DNA of 64,000 nucleotides from Prunus persica (taxonomy: Eukaryota; Streptophyta; Magnoliopsida; Rosales; Rosaceae), in the NCBI RefSeq assembly GCF_000346465.2, contig NC_034013.1, positions 3,097,912 to 3,161,911 of the forward strand, given 5' to 3'. How positions within the stretch are numbered: position 1 is the first letter of the stretch; every line of letters starts with the position of its first letter. Positions 10,760-22,865 of the stretch are shown piece after piece. The position numbers and the translations under genes were made by a program. Below the pieces are notes generated by a model. It had not been told where the DNA came from. It saw only the letters and a program-made list of their open reading frames with translations, and made no database searches.

Positions 10760-11090
10760 TAATAACAACTAAAAAATAATTTACAAAAAAAGGAAGGTAT
10801 GAATAAAGAGACAGAGAGCGAATAAGGGGAGAAAGAGGCAGAACGAAGCTAGAGAGAGACAGAGAGAGAGCTGCGCTACAGAAAGAGAGCAAAGAGAGAG
10901 TTGCACTAGAGAGAGAGAGAGAGAGAGAGCCAAGAGAGAGATAGAGAGCTGCGATAGACAGATACCAAAGAGAGAGAGAGAGATGTGCCACAGAGAGAGA
11001 GCCGAGTGAGCTAAGAGAGAACAAAATTTCTGAACATGTGAAAAATCAGCAATAAGTGGACAATAATTATATTTTTATAGGTGATATTGT
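10760..11090 (-). repeat. Third, inverted and diverged copy of the golgin leader
   Basis: GA-rich on the plus strand. Near 11020-11080 it reads 'caaaatttctgaacatgtga' and 'aaatcagcaataag', nearly identical to the leader copy at 14800-14845 and the complement of 7035-7065. The GA-rich part resembles the complement of 7077-7200 but contains extra repeats. No golgin coding exon follows it. Confidence 0.8.
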
Positions 11091-11180
11091 AATACTATTG
11101 CTATCGTATTGTGGTTATATTGCTTTAATATTGCCTCTATAGTGTACATGTATTGGCCTAATATTGCTATTATATCGTAT
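11078..11180. repeat. Degenerate TATTGC repeat block, second part
   Basis: Continues the phrasing of 10425-10615 ('tattgctatcgtattgtggt', 'tattgcctctatagtgta'). The leader copy at 10760-11090 therefore appears inserted into one original array. Confidence 0.65.
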
Positions 11181-11753
11181 GTCAATGGCCATTTGGTCTA
11201 ATAACAGAGTCTCCACTTCGTTGAAAAGTAATCCTGAATTCGAATCTCATGGACACGACAATTGTTATCCATCCTTATATTAGCATGAATTGATGTTGAC
11301 CTTTGAAATGATAGTTGGAGTTGCACATCGATTCATATTCAAAAGGAAAGTAATTCTCTCCCTCAATGAATCTTCGTTCAAAAGAAGGCAGCTATCAAAT
11401 ATTGGGTACAAAAATGCAAGGTCCACAGTAAATTAATTGGACACAAACCACATATTACAAAACTAGGATGATTTTTGGCATGCTTGAAAAGACAAGGGCC
11501 AAATACAACAGAAAAGAAAATCCATTCAAGCTTCACACTAAACATGGCTCAAGCACTCGACCATGGTTTCAATCCAAAACCTACCCAACAAGGGCATACC
11601 ACGTGTCCATCATAACAGAAGAGTGGCATTTACAAAGCATGAACTGCAATATTTTTCTTTTTTCTCCTAAACAAAATTGTTACTAAAATGGAACAAAAGA
11701 TCCCTAACATAGAGCAATACAAGCAAAGATAGTCAATTGTCATACACACAAAA
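11181..11753. other. Intergenic spacer, no gene recognised
   Basis: No coding family is visible. 'ttcgaatctcatgg' near 11240 resembles a pol III B box and could be part of a tRNA-derived SINE, but no convincing A box or tail accompanies it. If the exon at 11754-11822 is real, 11470-11753 would be its 3' UTR on the minus strand. Confidence 0.3.
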
Positions 11754-11822
11754 TTAGTCCTCATCCATCCCTGTATGCTGATCTCTCTCACTAAGGCCAC
11801 CTGCTGGTTTTGCCATTATAAT
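11754..11822 (-). pseudogene. Orphan 3'-terminal exon, source unknown
   Basis: On the minus strand a good acceptor ('tatcttgcag') is followed by 22 codons beginning I-I-M-A-K-P-A-G-G-L-S-E-R and ending G-M-D-E-D before TAA. It lies downstream of, and in the same direction as, the right golgin fragment, so it could be the last exon of that gene with the middle lost. I do not recognise it with certainty. Confidence 0.35.
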
Positions 11823-12463
11823 CTGCAAGATAGTCAAAGCACTGTCAACAACCTTTTTTTAATGAAGGTATTAAACATTAAATAGGCTGCAATCAGATGG
11901 ATTCATCATTTCTCACAGATTTTTAGCTAGCCAGAAAACCCCCAACATATAGATTTTCTATTTACTATCAAGCCTTCTGCACTGATGTCATATTCATTCT
12001 AAAAGTTCAACATTTCCCAAAAGTAACTTTCAATTTTATTTTATTTTTCCAAGTTAAAAACTAACATTTGCGACCGTTCTTTTGAGTTATGAAGGAGTTT
12101 GTGTTCTGAGTACACACGTGCATACATGCATCTGTGCCAAGTTAGGGGAACTTTGAAAAAAAAAAAAAAAAAAGAGAAAAAGACTTCACAAAAAGTATAA
12201 AAGTATAAAATTAAATAAATAAATAAAAAGAATAGTCAACTAATTCATAAAACCTCGACTTTTTATTATTATTATTTTTTAAACTGTATGTAGTTTAGCA
12301 TTTTTTCTGCTTTGACCTCAAAGATGCAATCAGGGATTCAAAGATGTAGTTCATACCAAATTTGGTTCGTCAGGTTTAAGTAGAAGACCTGGATCTGAAA
12401 CTCTTACACTAGGCAGCACTTTAACCTGAGAATGATTTATATTCACTTCGTACCTTGTCAGGG
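11823..12463. other. Spacer part adjoining the right arm
   Basis: AT-rich, with an A run at about 12159-12173 and 'aataaataaataaa' near 12215. No coding family seen. Ends at the inner breakpoint of the right arm. Confidence 0.5.
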
Positions 12464-14902
12464 TTGCATAAAGAAACCCTCCTTGCATCCACAATAGAAC
12501 ATTGGCTACGTTGAAATTCACTATGAGGCACAAAATATGTAGAACATATTGAGCTTCTCAAGAGAAACAGAGACAGACAGGGACAGAAAGAGACCTTCAG
12601 CCATAACTTGATTAATTATTTCATCCTTTTCCTTCAGAAGAGCAGCTGCATCACTTTTCTTATTCTGCTCCCGCCGAAGCGTGTCCCTTTCCTTTGTAAG
12701 AGCATACACCTGCAATCATAAGTTGGCATAGCCCCTCCAATTATCAGGAGCTGAATTAAAAATAGGCAAGTACCAATTTCATCAAAAACATAACGGGCAC
12801 ATATAACACCTAGATCAATCCAAGCACGATTATAAACAAGACTTTATGAGAAGACCTACCTTCCTTTCAAGTGTTGCAACCCTTTGATGGTATTCCTCTC
12901 GCAGTGACTCGACTTCTGCATCATTGGATTTTCTCTGTTCAATTATTTTCGCCAGTTAATATGTGAACATCTATAAGAGAAATAATTATTAAAATCGCAA
13001 TACTATATGGCTGATAAAGCAAATTGGGAAAGAAAAAAAATTGATAATGAGAATGTGAACTAGTCAACCATGGTTGGTTTCAAGAAATACCAGAAATTTT
13101 CCAAAACATGAAACATATAATTAGACAACCATCAAATTGTATGTGCAAACTTATAATTCCATAACATGATTGTTACACTGACAAAGATCAAGCATCAGGA
13201 ATGCTTTTGGGCAAAATGAATAGTCCAATTAGAATCTATGCCTTTATTTTGCATTTACACACAAACAATTTTGAAGAAAACGTTGAAATCAAAATTGAAA
13301 AAAGAATGCATTTTAAAATTTAAATATTAACTCAACATAAACCACCCGCAAGAGGAAGTAGCATGAATATAGCAAAGATATTTTCATCCAACAATTCTCC
13401 ACGGATGCTTCATTCAGTGACAAGCCACGGGGGCAACTACCTCCCTATAAGAATTTCCGTGATTTCCCTATATGCTGGGTTATAAATGGAAGATGGTAGC
13501 AAATACAAGTGCATTATACACCAAGAGTGAAAAATCAAAGTAAAACATGCATGATCAAGCCATTATTTTATCTACTCAAATGAAGGTATAAAAATATTAC
13601 AAAATGCATACCTTCAAATCCTCGATCGCAGATTTTAATTGTTCATTTTTATTCATAAACTTTGCAATCTCATCAGCTTTTGCCTAGAAAAAGAATCAAA
13701 TATATCAGACGTTCAGAACTGTAGATATACATACAATTGAACAGACATTAACAATGTAACATAGCTGCACCCAGAGAGATCCACAATGAAGAAAGAGTAT
13801 AATAATTCTTCTCTTGTATTTGTTGCTGCTTTAACTTAATTACCATATACAGAAATACAAAATGTTTCTATTTTCCTAAATCAACAGACACAGACACAGA
13901 CACACACCATCTGCAAGACTAAAGGTGTTCAGGTTAACTAAGCAAACTTCATAAACCTCCGATATATGTAGACAGCGCTTCTAAATTAAAGAAATCCAGT
14001 CAAGAAGTTCAGTAGTATTGTCTCAAGTGTTCCACTAAATGAACAGGGATAATAATAAATGGTTGTGATCTTATGAGCTCTCAAATAAGATGCTACCTAA
14101 TCATTCATCATGTACCTGGGCCTGTCTTGCAGCACCTTGCAATGCAGCTTCCATCATCTTCATCTCCATCTTCACCTTCTCCAATTCAATCACTAAAGAG
14201 TCAGACGCATTTTCCCCTGAGCTCAGATGTTGCCCTTTAACATCAGCTTCATTATCATCAGCTTGTTCTTCTCGATGTTCTTGACGCTCTCCTGGAGCTT
14301 ATTCACGGCCCCGGCGAGATCGGGGAAGTTCCCCAAAGAGACTTTCCCACTGAACCACGCCATTCTTTAAACAAAATACCGAATCAGATTCAATTCAAAT
14401 TCAATTATAAGAACCAACCTAAAAAACTGAAATCAAATTTGAAAATTGATCGAGATCCAATTCCAAATAGGTCGAATCAGAAAAAGGCAAAAGAGAAATG
14501 AACCTGGTTGGGGTGGTCCGATTAATTCCTGGTGATTCAAATCATGGCGTATGCTTTTTGAGCTGAAGAAGGAAACTTCTGTGAGATTCGCGGTTGGTTT
14601 CACGAATAGAGAGTGGTTTTGTGGAAAGAGACGGACAATGAGGGGTTGATCCGAATTCTGATTGATCTGGAGAGAGAGACAGAGAGTTGTGCTAGAGAGA
14701 GAGCCAAGATAGAGAGAGCCAAGAGAGACCCAGAGAGCTGTGATAGACAGATACCAAAGAGAAAGAGAGTTGTGCCAGAGAGAGAGAGTTGTGTGAGCTG
14801 AGAGAACAAATTTCTGAACTTGTGAAAAATCAGCAATAAGGGTACAATAATTTTATATTTATAGGTGATAGTTCCAAATTTTTAAAAAAAAGATGCTATT
14901 TT
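12464..14902 (-). repeat. Right arm of the 2.44 kb inverted repeat
   Basis: Reverse complement of 6969-9407 (see that entry). The inner break is abrupt: both arms share 'tatgcaa' and then diverge. The left arm goes on into golgin exons 5 and 6, the right arm into unrelated sequence, so the left copy holds more of the original gene. Confidence 0.93.
12595..14363 (-). pseudogene. Truncated golgin candidate 5 (TMF-like) pseudogene, right copy
   Basis: Exons on the minus strand are 14116-14363, 13612-13683, 12860-12934 and 12595-12709, with lengths identical to exons 1-4 of the left copy. The same internal deletion and frameshift follow E-K-N in exon 1, so the deletion predates the duplication. 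Exons 5 and 6 are absent because the arm ends at 12464. Near-identity of introns as well as exons points to a recent duplication or ongoing conversion between arms. Transcripts running through both arms, or from the two facing leaders, would pair over about 2.4 kb. Confidence 0.88.
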
Positions 14903-15240
14903 CAGAAATAGCCCGCAAAATTTTGTACTATATCTACACATTTTGCAAATACTATCTATAAATACATACTCGTTGCCCACTTAACACTTTTTCTCACTTT
15001 TTCTTTTCCCTCTCAACTCTCTCTCTCTCTCTCTCTCCCCATCATCACTCTGCGACCACCACCACTTTCTGTCTCAGCCCTCTCTCGCGAAACCCATCTC
15101 ATTCTCTCATCTTTGTATTCTGAATCGTGAAACCCACCATCGACCCCATTTTCTAGCTCTCTCTTTCGAATCGCCTAAAGTCGCAATTGCTTTCAACCTC
15201 GAAGCTCAACTTCATCGCCGACCTCCAATAGGTTGTCTTC
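14903..15240 (+). promoter_or_regulatory. Plus-strand promoter and CT-rich leader of a lost gene
   Basis: 'ctataaatacat' (about 14956-14967) resembles a TATA box, followed by a (CT)n leader (15017-15036) and a pyrimidine-rich region. A plausible donor follows at 'ccaataggttgtc' (about 15230). Layout mimics the golgin leader, but the sequence is different and no coding exon follows. Confidence 0.4.
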
Positions 15241-15514
15241 TTTTATTCTTTGGTACTTTTCTAAATATGTGTGGGTTTCTATAAAATGGGTTTGTTTTGA
15301 TCGCTTTGGTTTCATTCTTTTAGTTTTTATGGTCATTTTCTTCATCTTTGTGGGTTTCTCACAGAATTTGATGTTGTTATTGCTCTGGGTTATCTAATTT
15401 CATAATTTTATAGTGTTAATGGTTTCTATGAATCTTGAAACTAGGTTGTTCAATCTAATGTAAAAGTTTCTGTTTTCTAGTTCGAATTGTTCTTTTATGA
15501 TTTTTAACACTTGA
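15241..15514. other. Intron-like T-rich sequence, no gene
   Basis: T-rich with 'gtgggtttct' repeated, typical of a first intron. It ends where LTR-like repeat copy 1 seems to start. Confidence 0.4.
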
Positions 15515-16389
15515 TGACAGGACTCGACCCAAATTTCACTTTGGAATCGGCGTCGAACCATATGTGTGTCCGACACCCACACTTGACCAAATTGCCCTTC
15601 TAAGACTCAAAATTTTCACCTGTATAAAATGCAACTCATATATCCACAATCGTTCAGCATGCATCAAACAAATAACTTTGAATGGCTTCAGGCCCCTTAT
15701 ACCAAATAAATCATTCTACCAACTGACACTGGTCTCAACTCTTAGAACAACATAGATACGTTATCAAGTTCCAAAATAACTTAACTAAACAAATTTTCAA
15801 CACTTGATCTTGTGGCTGCACCTAATAGCTCTAGGTTGCCTACGTACTCTTACTAAGGGATCAAGCCATATGTAGTTCTTTCTATATAAATTGTAAGTAA
15901 CCAAAGATAATTTAATCAAATAAAATCGAGAAGCCTTCATAAATAATTCAAGTCAATCCACTGAAACTCAATCAAGGGCTATTGAGGTTAGAACATTCTT
16001 CTACTCATCCCACATGTGCATAAATATATATATATAATTAACTTATTATTTATAAGTAGAAAAATGAGAAAATTATTAAAATAGCATTTACCACGTGAAA
16101 CTTTAATGTCAATATCAACAATTTAAATAAAATATGTTTCCCTCTTTCACATATAAAAACAAATTCATCACTTAAGAAAATAATTGTAAATTATTTAAAA
16201 TCCTTAAAACTTAGAAAACTCTCAATTCATGTCTCATAAGTTGGAAAACATATATTAAAACCTTCACCAATTAGTACCAAAATAAAATCATCAATTTTAG
16301 TTTAAAACATTTCAAAACTCAAGTACTCCCCACCTAGGCGTACCCCCATTCATGATCCATCGATTCCAATAATATTTCGTCAATTCCAA

Positions 16390-16625
16390 GTGTCACATAA
16401 GCGACACATCCTCGTAGGCCTCGGAAACACAAAGTCAACTCGAGCCGCATTCCTCGCAAGACTCAGGGGACACTTTGTCAACCCGAGCCGCATTCCTTAC
16501 AAGACTCATGGGACACTTTGTCAACCTGAGCCGCACATCCTCGCAGAACTCAGGGGACATGTAGTCAGCCCAAGAGCGTATAACCTCGCACCACATAGTT
16601 CAAGCGTCCCCGAAACTCATGGGGC
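16390..16625 (-). repeat. About 43-bp minisatellite in LTR-like copy 1
   Basis: About five imperfect units of 42-43 bp with the core 'ctcgcaagactcaggggaca' and 'gtcaacccgagccgca'. The same array, with more units, lies in copy 2. Confidence 0.75.
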
Positions 16626-18214
16626 ACTGTCATAAATGACAAAACTGTTTCAAAAGCAACTGGAGGGGTACTTCTGTGGTGGGTTTGAAAACCATATTTT
16701 GAAACTTATCATAAAATTCCCCTTGTTCCACAAATCCATATTTGAACTATTTTCTCAACTTTCCAAAAATCAGTTCTCAACTAACTTTAAATTTACAGCA
16801 CATATTGTTGACAACTAGTGTCCATAATTCATCATTTTCATACCACTGGGTATATATATTTAATATAGACATGTACTTAGATATTTAGTTAATTTATTAT
16901 TCACATCGAAATCCGATTAACAAACCATTCCCAACTCTTCACAACTAAACACAATATAATATCCTTAGAAAGTAAAAGCGATTACATAGTAACTCATAAA
17001 CATTAAATCTAACACTCAGTCCAGATACTTTAATAATAATCATAAAAATAATAATAAATACATAAATAAATAAATAATAACCCTTAGAGATTTCATCACT
17101 TTCAATAATGCATAATCTTCGAATATCAAAATAATACCCAAGAATACCATAAAATACTATAACATAATCTCATAATCCAAACATAATCAAAATACTCTAC
17201 ATAACAAACAAGCCTCGTTTAAAAGATCATTCTAGTACTTCTCGAAGGATGAAACTACCTAAGAAGACTTTCGGTCAACTGAGGAATCAAACTCCCCAAA
17301 CTTGGTCAACCGGGCACGCAGGACCCACGACCTCCGATTTTCGATTCGAGAGTTCCTATGGGTTCAACAAGGTTTACTATACATGTCCTTCAAGTTTGGT
17401 CAGAAACTAACGATTGGACTACTCGCGATCGCACGATCTGACGGTTATCGTTTAACGCAAATTTTAAGTCATTGAATCGGAGCATCCAAGACTCGATTCA
17501 CAATCCGCGAATTCCTACACAATCCTAGAGATACCTAGATCAACACATTTGAAAATGAAGCCGATCCAACGGTCCGAACATATGGAACCTAGATAACGCC
17601 TAATACGATATCCAATCGACGGTCAAACGATAATCAAATTCAAATTCGAGCATATTGTCTTGCTAGGGATGACATGAGGATCATTTTTGGACTTAAATAC
17701 CTGCCACAAAGTGGCCCACATGCCGCCACACAAGTTAGCAAGGCGTGGGTGTCCAAAGCGATTTTCGACCATCATAAAATCTCCAAAATCCCGGTCAAGA
17801 CCTATACCCATGTGATCAGGACATTGTGGAGCAACTTATACAACTAAGCCGACCTCCAATTTGGCAGGGAAGTGGCCGGAAAACCAATTTAAAAATCGAA
17901 ATTCCTATGTTTCAAATCGAGTTTCAAAAACCCAAAATCGATTCTCAATACCTACCAAAACAACCAGAACACAACGAGGGGATGAAAATACATACCTGAT
18001 TAGACGAAAACTGTCACCGGAGCCGTCGAAAACAAAGTCGAAAAACTGGCGAAACTACCAGTCTCCACCGCCGCAGTTTCTCGAGGTTTCCGGCCTAGAA
18101 ATTGGGTGGGTCCGGTAGAGGAGCTCAACGCTGTTCATTTGGGACCAATGACGTGACCTGAGGTGGTCTGACGACGGCGCATCGATGACGAGAAGCGTGT
18201 CCCTGCACCGAGGG

Positions 18215-18218
<4 letters not shown>

Positions 18219-18284
<66 letters not shown>
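18219..18284. repeat. Long (GA)n microsatellite
   Basis: An uninterrupted GA tract of roughly 32 dinucleotides inside LTR-like copy 1. Confidence 0.95.
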
Positions 18285-18287
<3 letters not shown>

Positions 18288-18595
18288 GGGGGAGTTAACT
18301 TTGAACCCATTAAAATATTCTCAAGGTAAAGTTGGCTTTTACTTAAATATTTTATTAATTAAATATTAATTTAGGATTGGGTTATTACACTTGAGAATTT
18401 GAAAATTCTTATGTGGGAATGTTAAGCTACTATTCTGGTCATGCATGTTACTAGGTATGAGTTTTCATTCTTTGAGTATTTTGGCTCTAACCTTAGTTGG
18501 GCTATAATATTCCCTTCGTTAAGCTATATTAACCTTACTTGGCTTTCTGTCTAATTCCATCTTTCTTTCTTAATGTTGTGGGGATTTTGAATCAG

Positions 18596-19280
<685 letters not shown>

Positions 19281-19831
19281 TGTGGAAACAAAATATCTAC
19301 GAATCCTAGGTCAAATAATTAAGCCAATCAATTTGGGAATTATTTGGCCTAATAGGGAGTTGTTTGATTTAATTGGCAATTATTCGATTCTTACCCTAAT
19401 TAGGGATTTGATTTAATCAAATCCCTATTATGTCAATCTCGGGGAAGAATAATTCATTTCCATATGTGGAATTATTCTTCTGAAGCCTCCGAGGCTTCTA
19501 TAATATATGGCTACACCAAGGGTTGAGGTATATCTAAACTTCTGTCTCAAACAAGGCTCTGGCCACCATTCTTTCTCGCTCTCACACAAGGCTCTGGCCA
19601 CCACACATGGCTCCGGCCACCCGGTTCACACCATTCATACATCTTTGTACCCTTTTTGTTAGCTATTATTTTCCTACAAACACTCGAACTAACTTAGACA
19701 TCGGAGGGTCTTTGGACAACACCCCCTGGGTGTGGTCCTTTACTTCGTATTGTTTTGCAGGGAGAAAGAGAAGCGAAGAGGAAGACTGAATCTTAGACGA
19801 ATATTCTCATGGGACGAAAATCGCTCCCACA
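19281..19831 (+). repeat. 5' LTR of Tat-like element 1
   Basis: Starts 'tgtggaaac' and ends 'gctcccaca', matching the LTR ends of elements 2 and 3 (TGTGGGA...TCCCACA, a 7-bp inverted pair). Shares 'cctaggtcaaataatt', 'ggaataattc' variants and the final 'gaatattctc' with them. About 551 bp. No partner 3' LTR is seen downstream. Confidence 0.75.
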
Positions 19832-19833
19832 AA

Positions 19834-19853
19834 TTGGTGCTTTCATTGAGAGC
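19834..19853 (+). other. Primer-binding site of element 1
   Basis: 'ttggtgctttcattgagagc' two bases after the LTR, identical to that of element 3 at 54935 and one base different from element 2. The complement ends in CACCA, as a tRNA 3' end would; I do not assign the tRNA. Confidence 0.7.
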
Positions 19854-19928
19854 ACGAGTTATACTCAATGCGTGCTCAAGGAATCTGTTCCTCCTATTTT
19901 CCAATCCATCGAAGCCTTCTAAACAACA

Positions 19929-20769
19929 ATGGTTGGAAGCAAACGCCCTAAGAGCAAAACCACCATGACGGCGCACTCCGGAACGGCCGAAACATCGGTG
20001 CCACCACAAGATACAGCTATTGCCAACATTTTACAACAGCTTCCCATGGCTGCCAGCATATTCCAGCAGCCCCCTCGCGGCTACCCGTGTCATCCAACCA
20101 CCTCCGGAAGCCTCACAACCTCTCTAAACGGCTATTGTACAGTCGACCGGCCACCAAACTGTGAGGCCAACTCCTCGCAACTGCAATCACCTCCGTGAAC
20201 CACCAAATAGCTGCTGGAATTGCCGCACCAAGCCACTGCCCCTTGGCCTTCTCCGTCGTGCAACTGCAAGGCCTAGGGGCCAACATCACCACTGATGATG
20301 GTATCCCCATTTGCGGCTACCTCAATATCTTCTCGAGCCATTCCTCGATCTTAGAGCAAATCCATTCATAGCTTTCTTTGTAACCACACTGGACGTATGC
20401 ACCCGTGCACGCGTCTAATAGAGCCCTAGCCCATGCGCCGTTGGGCCCGATCCACACCTCTATTCCCGACGCTCGCGATCAAGTGGGACCTAATTCACTA
20501 GTTGATCAACTCACACAGAGGGTTGGCGACCAACTATTCAAGTAGATCAACTTGAATTAAGGCCCTGACCTTGGATCCCGTGATGAGGAGATAAGGACTT
20601 ACAAGCATACCGATGAGCATTTCAAGAGATCCCAGACTGGTCGGACAGAGACAAACAGGCAGGGGAGAGAACGAAATCGTGCTGAAGAGACGCAGACATC
20701 TACAACTCGTACTCTGAGCAGGTCGACGATCCATTCGAGGTTAGGTCCAAGGACCAATGTGCACCAGAG
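19929..20769 (+). pseudogene. Gag remnant of Tat-like element 1
   Basis: The start 'acaatggttg' and the segment 20395-20475 ('gcgtctaatagagccctagc') match the gag start and 55390-55480 of element 3. Gag is cut off at about 20769, where it joins pol sequence that lies some 4.65 kb further on in element 3. Protease, reverse transcriptase and RNase H are missing. Confidence 0.75.
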
Positions 20770-21900
20770 GCATGAGATACTTGGTGAATGGAAATCTGCC
20801 AACCAACAAGTCTGAAGCTAGAAAGGTCCAGCAGAAGGCCTTGAGATACTACATGCAAGACGACAAGCTCATTCACATATCATATTCCGGCCCTCATTTC
20901 ACATGCATAAAGTACCCTCAAACACTTAAGGTCCTCTGCAAAATTCACGACGACGAGTGTGGAAACCACTCAGGGGGCAAGTTACTCGCCTAGAAGGCTC
21001 TAGACATGGGCTATTTCTGGCCTACCATGCTCCACGACTCCACCAAAATATGTCAGGAGATGTGATTGCTACTAGTCGTACAAACCAGTTCCTAACCTAC
21101 CTGTCGAAGTGTACCATCTGCAGAATAGTCCATGGCCATTGACCTAGTAGGTCCCTTGCCACCAGCGCCCACCAAGAAAGACATGATGATTGTCGTCACA
21201 GACTATTTTAGTAAATGGATCGAAGCCGAAGCTCTATCATCTACCAAAGAAGCCGACGTAGAGCTATTTATCTGGAGAAACATCATTTGTCAGTTTGGCT
21301 GCCTGCAATCACTGGTTATTGACAATGGCTTGTAGTTCATTAGCAAGCAGATCACCGTCTTCTTTGCAAAATACAAGATCAAGCAACACCTGTCCACCCT
21401 GAGGTATCCGCAAGGCAATAGACAGGCTGACGGGTAGCTGAGCTCTCTAGAGTACCATGGGCTTATTGCACCACAAAGCGAAGATCAACTAGAGAAACCC
21501 CATTCTCTTTTGCCTATGGGACGAAAGCGATCATCCCTCCTCACATCACTGTCCCCTCCATAAGCCTTGAGGTGGGCAGTGTTGATCAGAACTCTGACTA
21601 GTTGAACCTTAACCTCGACTTACTTGAAGGAGAATGCAAGAAAGTCATTGTCCGAGTTGCCTCCTACTAGCAGCAACTGAAATCTTCCTATGACAAAAGG
21701 GCCAAAGTCAGACAATTTCAGCCAGGCGACCTTATCCTCAAAAAGACTTTCATTACTGCGCCAAGACAACGGTAAAAAAAGATGAATCTTAATTGGGAAG
21801 GCCCTTACGTGATTAGCCAATTTGGGGGCAGCGGAAGCTATACACTTGACACCATGGATGAAAAGGAAATTCCACAACAATCGAATGCTTACCACCTCTA
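20770..21900 (+). pseudogene. Integrase remnant of Tat-like element 1
   Basis: Corresponds to element 3 from about 60420 to 61625. Recognisable are the zinc-binding histidines (K-I-H-D-D-E-C-G-N-H), A-I-D-L-V-G-P-L-P, D-Y-F-S-K-W-I-E-A-E-A-L-S-S-T-K, V-I-D-N-G and, near the end, K-T-F-I-T-A-P-R-Q and N-W-E-G-P-Y-V-I. Stops and indels are frequent. Non-functional. Confidence 0.8.
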
Positions 21901-22109
21901 AAGATATCACCCATGATGCTTCCTCATATCTGCTTAGTTCCAAGCAGATGACTGAGCCCTGTACATTTCTGAAGAAGACAAGCAACTGTTGGAAGTTCCA
22001 GGTTCTTTATTCAGTTATTTCCATTTTGAATAAAGCGATGAAATCTTATGAACATCAATACAAGTTCAGGTTCTCATTCTTGAGTGTCTAAAAAAAATAT
22101 TAAAAAAAG

Positions 22110-22620
22110 ACAGTTGCCCATAAGGAGCGTCATGAGGGAGACGTAGGGAAACAACCAAAAATGTCATTCGGGAGAAGCAGCTGGTAAAAAGCATCCTCCA
22201 AGAGACGCAGGGTGTGCTAGGAATTTCATAAGGGAGGTATCCAGGTTCCTATCCGTTTCCTGAGGGAGGCAGGATGGTCACACAGCTTCCTTTGGGGCGC
22301 GCAACCCATAAGAATCATCCTTCAAGAGACGCAAGGTGCGCTAGGAATTTCCTAAGGAAGGTATCCAGGACCTTATCCGTTTCCTAAGGGAGGCAGGATG
22401 GTCACACAGTTGCCCACAAGCAGCATCCTTCGAGAGAAGAAAAAGTGCGTTAGGAATTTTCTAAGGGAGATCCAGGTTCCCATCTGTTTCCTAAGGGAGG
22501 TAGGATGGTCACATAAAAGCGTCATTCGGGAGATGCAAAAGGCACCCGAAATCCCTTAAGGGGACCCTAGCTCCTGTTGGTTTCCTAAGGGAGGCATGAC
22601 AGCCAAAGCCAAGACACAGC
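22110..22620. repeat. Tandem-repeat zone of Tat-like element 1
   Basis: Units built on 'tttcctaagggaggcaggat' and 'ggtcacacag' recur four to five times with variable length. It lies between the end of integrase and the antisense ORF, the position taken by the 97-bp repeats of element 3 and by a related array in element 2. Confidence 0.75.
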
Positions 22621-22865
22621 CTAGACATTAGTCGGTTACTCAAGCAATTCACAAGACAATATGCAAATTAAAGTTGAAAAACTAACTGAAATTTCCATAA
22701 CAAAGTGACCAACCAGCCGAGTTCAACAAAAAGAAGATGGTCAAACAAGACCAACTATTCTAAACAAGAAAGCAGACTACAAAAGTTAAAAAGAAATAAA
22801 TGAGTCTTCATCTACTCCGATACAAAGGCATGAGATCCCTAATCTACAGCATCTTTGGCATCCGC

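Larger units (their letters stand above)
15515..18389 (-). repeat. LTR-like unit, copy 1 ('tgtaataaccc' family)
   Basis: Read on the minus strand it starts 'tgtaataaccc' at 18389 and probably ends '...gtcctgtca' near 15515. It shares with 26789-28933 the start, a minisatellite, the phrase 'cacctaggcgtaccccc' and several diverged blocks. No gag-pol lies in it, so a solo LTR is likely. It contains a long GA microsatellite near its start. The left end is inferred only from a TG...CA pattern. Confidence 0.55.

Noticed and set aside
10337..10768. A 143-codon minus-strand frame with repeated Q-Y-x-x-N-T
   Set aside because: Produced by the TATTGCC-type repeat; no protein family.
11190..11330. A possible tRNA gene or SINE (B-box-like 'ttcgaatctc')
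   Set aside because: No cloverleaf, no convincing A box and no tail; left as a weak remark only.
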